In this document: one piece after another, positions 8,663-16,350 of the stretch
How the letters are laid out: each line of letters starts with the position of its first letter
Position numbering within the stretch: the first letter of the stretch is position 1
Origin: Limnothrix sp. CACIAM 69d
Lineage (GTDB): Bacteria; Cyanobacteriota; Cyanobacteriia; CACIAM-69d
Direction: 5' to 3'
DNA: 51,257 nt
Assembly: GCA_001913845.2 (NCBI GenBank)
Contig: MKGP02000080.1
Coordinates: 1 to 51,257, forward strand
Translations under genes and position numbers: made by a program
Notes under the pieces: generated by a model
The model's database searches: none
Seen by the model: the letters and a program-made list of their open reading frames with translations, nothing else
What the model was told of the DNA's origin: nothing

Positions 8663-9190
8663 CTACCACCGACTCGGGAAAATTCCCGTTGTGGCAATGC
8701 ACCAATTCACCACCAAAAAGGGCGGCATATTGTCATGGGGCGCGCCACTGCCCGTGGCTGAGATTGCTGTTGGAGAAATAGTGGCTTTGCCCGCCGTCGT
8801 GCCGTAGCCCTTGGGCGCATCACCGGCATTGGCCGTGAGCGTTCCGAAATAGCGATCTTGCGGAAAAACAGCAGCGGCATCTGAGGAAACTTTGACTTCG
8901 TGGGTGTGGGCAGGAATTTGAGTCGTCAGCAGACTGACTTCCGGCGCACCGCCCAATTGCCCCATGAGGTACGGTGACCCATTCGAGGGCAGCCCTTGCG
9001 AAATATTGGTGCGACCGCGCAAATCCGGCAGGCCAAAGGTCGTTCTGCCATCACCACCGTAGGTCGTTCCGAGCAGGGCGAAGAGCGCTTGATTTTGCGC
9101 AATCGGCAATAGTTGCCCTTGGCACAAGGCCCACCCCCGAGGCGCAAAGGGAAAGGCAAAGGCTTGAATCTGTCCAATAAATGGATCCAT
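8663..9190 (-). CDS. Phage tail collar domain (Mdp-type) protein, copy 2
   Basis: 175 residues from the ATG at 9190 (MDPFIGQIQAFAFPFAPRGW). It has the same architecture as its neighbours: an N-terminal collar with LCQGQLLPIAQNQALFALLGTTYGGDG and FGLPDLRGRTNISQG, a middle QIPAHTHEVKVSSD, and a terminal NMPPFLVVNWCIATTGIFPS. An open frame extends upstream but lacks family similarity. It is separated by about 180 bp from copy 1 and about 50 bp from copy 3. The conserved CDGR is CQGQ here, so the copies have diverged for some time. Confidence 0.9.
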   Translation of the reverse strand: MDPFIGQIQAFAFPFAPRGWALCQGQLLPIAQNQALFALLGTTYGGDGRTTFGLPDLRGRTNISQGLPSNGSPYLMGQLGGAPEVSLLTTQIPAHTHEVKVSSDAAAVFPQDRYFGTLTANAGDAPKGYGTTAGKATISPTAISATGSGAPHDNMPPFLVVNWCIATTGIFPSRW

Positions 9191-9242
9191 GGCTGTAGAG
9201 AAGGAAGAGGACAACAAAACGAGATTCAGCAAAAACGCGCCA

Positions 9243-9779
9243 TTACCAATCGTTGCGGGTGGGATATTCGCCAATTGTCGCGATGCACCATTGCAGAGCG
9301 AGGTAAGGGGGCATGTTTTCGTGAGGCTGGCCACCGCCCGTATTGGCAATCACCCCTGGGGCGAGGCTGGCTTCGGGGGTGGAATCATAGGCGTTGGCGG
9401 GTGTTCCATCGGCGGTGGTGAGGGGGCCGAGAAAGTTGCCGCTGGGGCTGTTGGTGGTGGAGCTGTCGGCGGTGGCGAGGGTGTGGGTGTGGCCGGGCAG
9501 GTTAGCAACCGTCAGGGTAACTTGGGCTTGGCCACCAGTTCTCCCGATGTCATAGGTTCGACCTTGGCCGGGTGCTGATCCCTGGCCGATCGGGACACGG
9601 CCTCGGAGGTCTGGTAGGTTGAAGACCGTATATCCATCTCCGCCGTAAGTGATGCCAAGCAAGCTGAAGAGGGCTTCATTCTCTCGGATGGGGAGCGATC
9701 GCCCGTCGCAGGGCAACCAGCCTTCGGGCGCGAAGTTGTAGGGATATAGTTCGAGCTGTCCAATGAAGGGTTCGAGCAT
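9243..9779 (-). CDS. Phage tail collar domain (Mdp-type) protein, copy 3
   Basis: 178 residues from the ATG at 9779 (MLEPFIGQLELYPYNFAPEGW). Collar motifs are LPCDGRSLPIRENEALFSLLGITYGGDG and FNLPDLRGRVPIGQGSAPGQG, followed by NLPGHTHTLATAD and NMPPYLALQWCIATIGEYPT. It is the promoter-proximal member of the three-gene row; about 600 bp of gene-free DNA lies upstream. The row of three nonidentical copies suggests three different subunits or specificities rather than simple amplification. Confidence 0.9.
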   Translation of the reverse strand: MLEPFIGQLELYPYNFAPEGWLPCDGRSLPIRENEALFSLLGITYGGDGYTVFNLPDLRGRVPIGQGSAPGQGRTYDIGRTGGQAQVTLTVANLPGHTHTLATADSSTTNSPSGNFLGPLTTADGTPANAYDSTPEASLAPGVIANTGGGQPHENMPPYLALQWCIATIGEYPTRNDW

Positions 9780-10383
9780 ATTTATGAAGGGTAATTGAGG
9801 ATTGGATGAGTCAGTCATCGTCAGCACCAGCCCCCCGAAAATAGGTATTGCCGAGACATGCAGAAATGTCACTCGACGCGGAATACTTCGGTAACTTTGC
9901 GCCTATTTGGGGCGATCGCTGATTGCTATGAAAACCGCTCAGAAGTCTTGCTGGCGATGATTAACCCACGACTCAAAACTTGAAGCAATCATCATTTTTG
10001 CCAAATCAATTATCATTTTTGCCAAACAATTTTCATCCCCAATAAACCAGAAGGTTCTCTTTAGAATCGCGACTCTCTTCGATATTCTTCGTGATCTTTA
10101 TTTATGGAATTCCATCAAAAATGAGCGAGTTTGCTAATTTTTCTTTGCAATTTGTGCCGTTCCATTTCAAATCTTGATTAAGAACCAAAAATTCGGGATC
10201 AACCACAATTCATTCCCAAGACCATTGGCTGTTTGGGAGTGATGATCGGGCGGATCCTTTGCTTGATCTCGGTTGTTTGATCTCGGTTCGGGATAGGCTG
10301 AAACCCTAATTCTGTGGCTGCCTGGGCACTCTACTCATTCAAGTTCAGCCGACAAAGCTGGCTTGACGTGCGCTGGCATTAGC
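9780..10383. other. Gene-free stretch, about 600 bp
   Basis: This is the AT-rich region upstream of the three tail-collar genes and downstream of the TolB-like gene. It contains a direct repeat ATCATTTTTGCCAAA at 9991-10005 and 10012-10026 (21-bp spacing, so on the same face of the helix). It also contains a smaller repeat TTGATCTCGGTT near 10263-10290. The first pair could be an operator for the tail-collar genes, but that is a guess. Confidence 0.5.
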
Positions 10384-10923
10384 TTAGGGAACATTAATCG
10401 GCTGGCCATCGCGGGTATAAATTGCGATGTCCCACTGGCCACTCCGTTCAATTTCAAAGGCGATGCGGCTGCCGTCGGCGCTCAGTTGCGGGTTGCGGGT
10501 TTCCAGTTGCAGGGCTTGGGTCAGGTTTCGCAATTGATTGGTAGTGCGATCGTAAAGGTAAATATCGGTGCGGCCTTGGCGACTGGCAGAAAAGGCAATC
10601 CAACGACCATCGCTGGAAATGCTGGGGCTGGCGGCGATCGTGTCAAAGGCGTTTAGCTCTGGCAGCTCGATCGCCCGTCGTTCTTGAAGGTCATAGAGCA
10701 ACACATCCTGGCTGCCCCGGCGATCGGACACAAACACTAAAAAGCGCCCCGCCACGGCCGGACTAGTTTCCGAAAAGGCGCTGTTGAGGCTGTTGGGGTT
10801 GGCTCCGGCCGCATCGAACGGGAAGCTGAGGGTGCGACCACTGGCGCAACCCACCAACCCGATCGCCCAACTGGCGATCCAAAGCTGTTGCAGGGGCGAT
10901 CGCCCTCGGCGGCATTGACTCAT
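10384..10923 (-). CDS. TolB-like (PD40) beta-propeller lipoprotein
   Basis: 179 residues from the ATG at 10923 (MSQCRRGRSP). The N-terminus is basic, then hydrophobic, ending in a lipobox (IGLVGCAS), so it is probably a lipoprotein. Several PD40/TolB repeats follow: VFVSDRRGSQDVLLYDL, SISSDGRWIAFSASRQG and QLSADGSRIAFEIERSGQWD. Only about three blades are present, fewer than a closed propeller, so it may oligomerise or belong to a small cyanobacterial subfamily. The unknown gene upstream ends 39 bp away on the same strand, so the two are probably cotranscribed. Confidence 0.85.
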   Translation of the reverse strand: MSQCRRGRSPLQQLWIASWAIGLVGCASGRTLSFPFDAAGANPNSLNSAFSETSPAVAGRFLVFVSDRRGSQDVLLYDLQERRAIELPELNAFDTIAASPSISSDGRWIAFSASRQGRTDIYLYDRTTNQLRNLTQALQLETRNPQLSADGSRIAFEIERSGQWDIAIYTRDGQPINVP

Positions 10924-10962
10924 GGCACGGGCCCCTCGCTGGTCAAGATCTCGGCGCAAGAT

Positions 10963-11487
10963 CTAGGGCAACAGCTTTTTGAGGGCCAGCAGGGATTCTG
11001 CATTCAACGTCACTTCCACAGCCTGGCCCGCTGGGCGATCGATCAACGTGAGAACGCATTGGCCGCCGCCGGTTTTGACGGTGGCGGTGGGATTGTTGAG
11101 GGCGATCGTTTCCAAGCGAGCTTCCGGCTGGCCCACCCGAATCACCACATCATTTTGAGATTGGGGATAGATGTAGAGATATTGCCCATTAGCTGACAGC
11201 TTCAAGGATTGGGGCGTGGTGTTGCGCTCCAGGTCGCTGCCCAGCTTTTTGTAGTAGAACGTGATGCCTCGTACTTCTGGCCCTTGGATGGTGAATTCAT
11301 CGTCGAAGCGCTCCGCGTCCCAATCGAGGGTCTGGGGATCCGTGGCGCGATCGAGCAAGCGCTGTCGCCAAGTCACGGACTTGCCTGCCAAGCTCACCCA
11401 CCATTGGCGGATAGTTTCAAAATAAGCAGCATTCTCTGGATCGTTGCTGCCGTAAAGCCAAGTTGCGCTGAAAGGTTGCACGGACAA
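10963..11487 (-). CDS. Conserved protein of unknown function
   Basis: 174 residues, soluble, with no signal peptide or membrane helix. Recognisable features are only compositional: an N-terminal Trp-rich part (ATWLYGSNDPENAAYFETIRQWW), a central WDAERFDDEF and a C-terminal half of alternating beta-type residues. I do not recognise the family. A TGA lies four codons upstream and there is no ATG, so the start is TTG at 11487 or GTG at 11481. It is linked to the downstream TolB-like lipoprotein gene. Confidence 0.7.
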   Translation of the reverse strand: MSVQPFSATWLYGSNDPENAAYFETIRQWWVSLAGKSVTWRQRLLDRATDPQTLDWDAERFDDEFTIQGPEVRGITFYYKKLGSDLERNTTPQSLKLSANGQYLYIYPQSQNDVVIRVGQPEARLETIALNNPTATVKTGGGQCVLTLIDRPAGQAVEVTLNAESLLALKKLLP

Positions 11488-11496
11488 AATCCCGTT

Positions 11497-11848
11497 TCAA
11501 AATCCCATTAACTAATTGAACAATTAATTTTTCAATTATTTTCAATTCATTAGTTTCAGTTAATTAAACCGTTGGGGGGCGATCGCCCAGAGTACCCAAA
11601 TCACCCGAATCGCACCTTGAAGGCGAGAGCGCTACCCTAGGAAGACGTTTGGGGACAATCATTGGGGAATGATCAACCGGAGCAATTAACCGGAGCAATC
11701 AACCGTTGATTAGCCCCATAGCCCCAAGATGGGAATCGGGTCGATCGCCCCGCCATCCCCGGCTTGTTAGCCCAACTTGAACCACCGATGAACCGGCGAC
11801 CCACCGCAGGTCGGCCCCAGGAGCCAAAATTGCGGAGCCAAGATTGCG
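11497..11848. other. Gene-free stretch, about 350 bp
   Basis: This is the divergent promoter region between the unknown gene and the histone-deacetylase-like gene. It opens with a strongly AT-rich run (about 11510-11570) in which TTAATTGAA and ATTAATTT motifs recur in both orientations. A doubled GGAGCAATTAACC / GGAGCAATCAACC lies near 11680-11705. Nothing decisive is visible. Confidence 0.5.
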
Positions 11849-12766
11849 ATGAATGTGCCGCTAGTTTATCACCCCGATTATGTCGCGCCGTTGCCCCCCG
11901 GCCACCGGTTCCCGATGCAAAAGTTTGCCAGGCTCTATGACCGATTACGCAGCGATGGCACGGCAACCCCCGAACAGTTTCACCAACCCGATCGGCCGCC
12001 CCAGGACTGGATTGAGCTGGTGCACGATCGCGCCTATGTGGAAGCCTATTGCCAAGGCACTTTGGATCCGAAAGCCCAGCGCCGAATTGGGTTGCCCTGG
12101 TCGCCGGCCTTGGCCAATCGTACCTGCGTGGCGGTCGGTGGCACGGTGCTGACGGCGCGGCTGGCCCTGCGCCATGGGCTGGCTTGCAATTTGGCGGGCG
12201 GCACGCACCACGCCTTCCCCGATTTTGGCTCCGGATTTTGCATCTTCAACGATTTGGCGATCGCCACCCGGGTTTTGCAGGCCGAAGGCTTGGTCGATCG
12301 GGTTTTGATTGTGGACTTGGATGTGCATCAAGGGGATGGAACCGCTTGGATTTTTCGCAACGAGCCGCAGGTCTTCACCTTTTCCATGCATTGCGAGGCA
12401 AATTTTCCCGCCCGCAAACAGGCCAGCGATTTGGATGTGGCATTGCCGGAGGGCATGGAAGATGATGACTATTTACAAACACTCGATCGCTTCCTGCCCG
12501 ATTTGCTCGCCCAAGTGCGGCCCGATTTGGTGATTTACGATGCGGGGGTGGATCCACACGGGGGCGATCGGCTGGGCAAGCTCGCCCTCACCGATTCCGG
12601 TTTGTTTCGGCGGGATATGCAGGTGCTGACCACTTGTGTGGCGGCGGGCTATCCGGTGGCCTGCACGATCGGCGGCGGCTACTGCGATGATTTGGCGGCC
12701 CTGGTCGATCGCCACGCCCTCATCCACCGAGCAGCGGCTCAGGTCGCCCAGTGTTACGGTCTCTGA
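11849..12766 (+). CDS. Histone deacetylase-fold amidohydrolase
   Basis: 305 residues. Zn-dependent deacetylase family motifs are in order: GGTHHAFPDFGSGFCIFND (the tandem active-site His pair and the FND turn), then VDLDVHQGDGT with Asp and His zinc ligands, then DAGVDPHGGDRLG with the third Asp ligand. The N-terminus MNVPLVYHPDY and the GGGYCDD near the end are also typical. Bacterial members act on acetyl-polyamines, acetoin-related acetylated enzymes or other small amides; the substrate here cannot be told. It starts at an ATG. The gshA gene follows about 270 bp downstream on the same strand. Confidence 0.93.
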   Translation: MNVPLVYHPDYVAPLPPGHRFPMQKFARLYDRLRSDGTATPEQFHQPDRPPQDWIELVHDRAYVEAYCQGTLDPKAQRRIGLPWSPALANRTCVAVGGTVLTARLALRHGLACNLAGGTHHAFPDFGSGFCIFNDLAIATRVLQAEGLVDRVLIVDLDVHQGDGTAWIFRNEPQVFTFSMHCEANFPARKQASDLDVALPEGMEDDDYLQTLDRFLPDLLAQVRPDLVIYDAGVDPHGGDRLGKLALTDSGLFRRDMQVLTTCVAAGYPVACTIGGGYCDDLAALVDRHALIHRAAAQVAQCYGL

Positions 12767-12836
12767 GCTGCTACGGTTTCTGGGTCACTGGTGCTCAGCA
12801 AGGGCGATCGCGCAACATATCGCCCACCGGCCAGGC

Positions 12837-12874
12837 AAAACCAGATCCAACAAAACCAGATCCAACAAAACCAG
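12837..12874. repeat. Tandem 15-bp repeat
   Basis: The unit AAAACCAGATCCAAC occurs twice in full and then partially, in the intergenic region between the deacetylase-like gene and gshA. It is probably slippage-derived. The rest of the 267-bp gap shows nothing else. Confidence 0.75.
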
Positions 12875-13035
12875 GCCAGAACCCGACAGAACAGCCGCCG
12901 GGCGATCACCCTTTTCAAGACACAAAAAATCCCGGCAACGGCAGAACAGCCCTCGGGCGATCGCGCCGCAGGCGACAATAGAAATCGGGCTGGCAGAGCA
13001 GACCGACGCGCACAATTGCTTCACAACTCCCTATG

Positions 13036-14187
13036 ATGCTGTCCAAAGGCTTTGAAATTGAAATCTATACCGGAACCCACGATGGGCAAATTGTGGGCCT
13101 GTCCGATCGCATTACCGCCAACCTAGATGGCTTTGTGCGCGAACCCGACAGCCGCAACGTGGAATACACCACCGCCCCCCTGTGCAGCTATGAGCGGTTG
13201 CTGTGCGATTTACTGGTTCCTCGGTTGCGCCTGCGCCAATACCTGAAAACCCTGGGCCCCTACACCCTAGTGCCCGGCGGCACATTAGCCCTGGGCGGGA
13301 GCGATCGCTTCTACCGATCTGACCCAGCCAACCCTTACCACGCCTACATTGAACGCACCTACGGAACCAAAGTCGTCACCGCCAGCGTTCACATCAACAT
13401 TGGCATTGCCGATCCAGAATTGTTGATGCGGGCCTGTCGGCTGGTGCGGGTGGAAGCACCGCTTTACTTGGCCCTGAGCGCTTCCTCTCCTTTCTTGGAT
13501 GGCGAGCCAACCGGATTCCATTCCACCCGCTGGCACCTGTTCCCCCAAACGCCCGATCGAGTGCCCCTGTTTGAAAGCCACGCGCACTTCATTCGCTGGA
13601 CGGAAGAGCAATTAGAACTGGGAACCATGCAAAATGTCCGCCACCTCTGGAGTTCCGTGCGGCCCAACGGCGATTGCCGGCCCTACAACCTCAATCGATT
13701 GGAACTGCGGATTTGTGACCCGGTGATTGACCCCTTGGCCCTGCTGGCGATCACAGCCCTACTGGAGGCTCGGCTGTGCCAATTGATGGACGATCCCAGC
13801 TTAGATCCCCTGACTGCGAGCCTGTTGCCGGCCACCACCCGCCATGACGATTTATTGTCATTGACCCTGGCCAACGAAATGGCCGTCGCTCGCCACAGCT
13901 TGGATGCATCCCTACGCCATTGGCAGGATGGCCGCACCATCAAGGCCAGGGATTGGATCGCTCAACTCTATACAGAATTACGCCCGATCGCCAAAGAGCG
14001 CGGGTTTAGTTGCTTCCTGTCGCCCTTGCAGCGCATTTTGCGGGAAGGCAGCGCCGCCCAACAGTGGCTCCAACAGGTGGAAACGGGCCACAGTTGCCAA
14101 GCGGTGGTGGCCCAAGCGATTCAAGAGGCCCAGCAGTGGGAACGGGACTTGGCAGACCAGACCTGTCAAGGTTCATTGGTGGCCTAG
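13036..14187 (+). CDS. gshA: Glutamate-cysteine ligase, cyanobacterial type
   Basis: ATP-dependent first step of glutathione synthesis. The protein has about 383 residues. The start is one of two adjacent ATGs (13033 or 13036); MLSKGFEIEIYTGT matches the cyanobacterial family best from the second. Characteristic parts are VGLSDRITANLDGFVREPDSRNVEY, VTASVHINIGI with ligand-binding residues, LALSASSPFLDG and WSSVRPNG. This clade is of the GCS2-like carboxylate-amine ligase fold rather than the E. coli GshA type. No gshB is nearby. Confidence 0.93.
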   Translation: MLSKGFEIEIYTGTHDGQIVGLSDRITANLDGFVREPDSRNVEYTTAPLCSYERLLCDLLVPRLRLRQYLKTLGPYTLVPGGTLALGGSDRFYRSDPANPYHAYIERTYGTKVVTASVHINIGIADPELLMRACRLVRVEAPLYLALSASSPFLDGEPTGFHSTRWHLFPQTPDRVPLFESHAHFIRWTEEQLELGTMQNVRHLWSSVRPNGDCRPYNLNRLELRICDPVIDPLALLAITALLEARLCQLMDDPSLDPLTASLLPATTRHDDLLSLTLANEMAVARHSLDASLRHWQDGRTIKARDWIAQLYTELRPIAKERGFSCFLSPLQRILREGSAAQQWLQQVETGHSCQAVVAQAIQEAQQWERDLADQTCQGSLVA

Positions 14188-14327
14188 GTTGCCCATGGGG
14201 CCAGCCTGGTTAATCGCCCCCATACATTGCGCTCCTATGCATCGCGCTTCGGTCGATCGCGCCGATTCAATCCGCATGATTTAGATCAACTCAAATCGAG
14301 TCAAATGGGGATGCTCAATCAGGATAA

Positions 14328-14885
14328 TCAGCGATTCGATCGCCAATCTTGCCAGCGCAACTTCAACGACACATAGAGCGGCCACTGGTAATGTTCCAGC
14401 ACCAACCAGGCGGCCAAAATGAAATGCCCGATCGCCGCTGAAACTAACCACCCTTGGCCAAATCCCACCGATCGGGAGCCGGGCAACGGGGGAAAGAGGT
14501 ATTGCGACAAACCAATCAACCCCACCGGCCCGATCGCCAAAATCACCGCCAGCAGCCAGATGGTCGGTGTGAGCGCTTCATTGCTGTGGCGCACCGGTTG
14601 CCACGATCGCCCCAACCAACGCCACTGCAAGGGCTGGGTGCTGTCTTCCACCCGCAAAATCCGGGATTGCAAATCCAGCGTGAACAGATGCCGACAAAAA
14701 TCGCAGGCCCAGGCATCCTCCATCATCGGCATCGGCTGGATTTGTCCGTGGCGACAAATGGGACAGGGGTGCTGATCGCGATCGTCCAAGGGAGCCAACA
14801 CCGACCACCCCAACTCCCGAGGCTTGGGTACTTTGCTGAATCTGGGGGGGCGATCGCCCGATCGCTGAAAATCAAACGCACTCAT
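14328..14885 (-). CDS. Zinc-ribbon membrane protein
   Basis: 185 residues with a cytosolic N-terminal zinc ribbon: CPIC at about 41-44 and CDFC at about 61-64, set in HPCPICRHGQI and AWACDFCRHLF. Two membrane helices follow, at about 107-127 (TIWLLAVILAIGPVGLIGLS) and 145-162. The family appears to be a cyanobacterial one of unknown role; I do not recognise a named homolog. It starts at an ATG. It is convergent with gshA and lies upstream of Uma2 on the same strand. Confidence 0.75.
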   Translation of the reverse strand: MSAFDFQRSGDRPPRFSKVPKPRELGWSVLAPLDDRDQHPCPICRHGQIQPMPMMEDAWACDFCRHLFTLDLQSRILRVEDSTQPLQWRWLGRSWQPVRHSNEALTPTIWLLAVILAIGPVGLIGLSQYLFPPLPGSRSVGFGQGWLVSAAIGHFILAAWLVLEHYQWPLYVSLKLRWQDWRSNR

Positions 14886-14976
14886 GGTGCCCCTGGCTCT
14901 CGAAACCGTTCTCGCTCAGTCTAGCCAGTTGCCCCCGCGAATTTCCCATCCCTTAAGAAAATTCACGCCTCTTGGG

Positions 14977-15720
14977 TTAATCAACGGCTTCCCCCGCTTC
15001 GGGATCGATGCCCAACTCCCGCAGCCGGGCCGCCAGGCGATCGGCTCGTTGCTCCGCTTGGGCTGCTCGCTGGGCTTCCGTGGCGGCCCGTTGGCGTTCG
15101 GCGGCCGCTCGATCGCGCTCCACCTCGGCCTCGCTGCGATAGCGTTGGCCCCGCGCGTCATACCAAGTGAGGACTTCCCGATCGAATGGGTCATCGATGA
15201 GGCGATCGCGCCCAATCCCTAACCCGATTTCCGGCATCCAACAGGGTTCACCACTTTGCCGTTGATAGGCCCCATCAACGAGTTTGTAAACCTCAAACGG
15301 ATCGTGACCATCCCGCTGCCAAAACTCGGGGTTATAGATCACGTAATACAACACGCCTAAACGGGCATAAATTGCCATTTTGCTGTCGTATTCCCCGCCT
15401 GGCTTGTGGGACACCAGCTCTAGGGTGAAAATCGGCGGGATGTTGTCTTCTGTCCAAATAACGTAGTTTCGGCGTGATTTTCTATCTTTGCGGCGATCGA
15501 CCCCAATGCTCAAGAAGGCATTCGGAACCACCGGGATGCACGGATTAGAACCCGTGATGTGATAGATGCCCATATTGCCCGAGAAAAACCAATCTTCCCG
15601 ATGTCGCCAGAGGTAGTTCAACGACATCAACAACACAGCGGGAATAAAAAATTGGTCTTCGTTATCGACAAGGGTATCGTCGGCATCGATTAACTCGTCA
15701 ACGGGGGACAGTGAGTCCAC
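14977..15720 (-). CDS. Uma2 family protein with coiled-coil tail, N-terminally shortened copy
   Basis: 247 residues from a GTG at 15720. Core motifs are VPNAFLSIGVDRR, IPPIFTLELVSH and LGVLYYVIYNPE. A charged helical tail built on AERQRAATEAQRAA ends in LRELGIDPEA. The paralog at 19215-19961 is about 90% identical over the core. Here, codons homologous to the paralog's first 20 residues persist upstream (KPQCQKRRPMLPSSLE), but a TGA replaces the TTA codon, so translation must restart at this GTG. The protein may still be active because the lost part precedes the nuclease-like core. Confidence 0.88.
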   Translation of the reverse strand: MDSLSPVDELIDADDTLVDNEDQFFIPAVLLMSLNYLWRHREDWFFSGNMGIYHITGSNPCIPVVPNAFLSIGVDRRKDRKSRRNYVIWTEDNIPPIFTLELVSHKPGGEYDSKMAIYARLGVLYYVIYNPEFWQRDGHDPFEVYKLVDGAYQRQSGEPCWMPEIGLGIGRDRLIDDPFDREVLTWYDARGQRYRSEAEVERDRAAAERQRAATEAQRAAQAEQRADRLAARLRELGIDPEAGEAVD

Positions 15721-15836
15721 AGCAGATCACTCCAAAGACGATGGCAGCATGGGGCGGCGCTTCTGGCATTGCGGCTTAATGGTTCTATCTTGGCAAATGG
15801 TTGGCCAAAATTTGTCACCCCCGCAGGAGGGATTGC

Positions 15837-16307
15837 ATGACTTCCGATCGCCCTGAACATTCTGAGAACTTGTCGCCTGTGTCTGAGGATTTGGTGTCGC
15901 TGGTGCTGTTGGTGGATGAGCCGATCGCCCCGGCTGCGGATCTCACAACGACTGATCCTGACCCCGATCGCAAAGGTTTCTTTCCTGGTTTCATGGGCGA
16001 AACCTATTTCCCCGATGATCGGCAAGCGCAGCAGGATCGCAACGTGCGGGAGGCAATCGCCCAAAAAGCGCAGCAGGTGCAAGCCAAGGTGGTGGATGTG
16101 TCGGCGCGGCAGTTGGCCCAGCAGATCAAGTTGTTTGAAACCCTGGTGCAACGGGCGATCGCCCAGGCGGATTTACAAACCCTGGCGATCGAGAAGGTGC
16201 AGCTACAGTTGGGGATTTCGGCGGAGGGGTCGATCGGCATCCAAGCGGTGGGGGCGAAAGGCGGCGTAACGGGCACGATCGCGATCGAATTGAAACTGAA
16301 GGGCTAA
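15837..16307 (+). CDS. Pepco-like (peptidase co-occurring) domain protein
   Basis: 156 residues from the ATG at 15837, chosen because a strong GCAGGAGG lies 6 bases upstream. An acidic N-terminal half contains DRKGFFPGFMGETYFPDD. The C-terminal 65 residues (LAQQIKLFETLVQRA through LQLGISAEGSIGI to the end) match my recollection of the Pepco domain, whose C-terminus reads like VEL-x-V-x-I-x-x-EG followed by a Gly-Lys-rich strand. Pepco domains are described beside trypsin- or caspase-like peptidases in multigene conflict systems. The caspase-FGE gene starts 43 bp downstream, so the two are probably an operon. The domain name is by eye and needs a profile search. Confidence 0.7.
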   Translation: MTSDRPEHSENLSPVSEDLVSLVLLVDEPIAPAADLTTTDPDPDRKGFFPGFMGETYFPDDRQAQQDRNVREAIAQKAQQVQAKVVDVSARQLAQQIKLFETLVQRAIAQADLQTLAIEKVQLQLGISAEGSIGIQAVGAKGGVTGTIAIELKLKG

Positions 16308-16350
16308 ACCCGTTATGGTGGCGTGAAAGCAATGAGCAAACCTGGGATAC

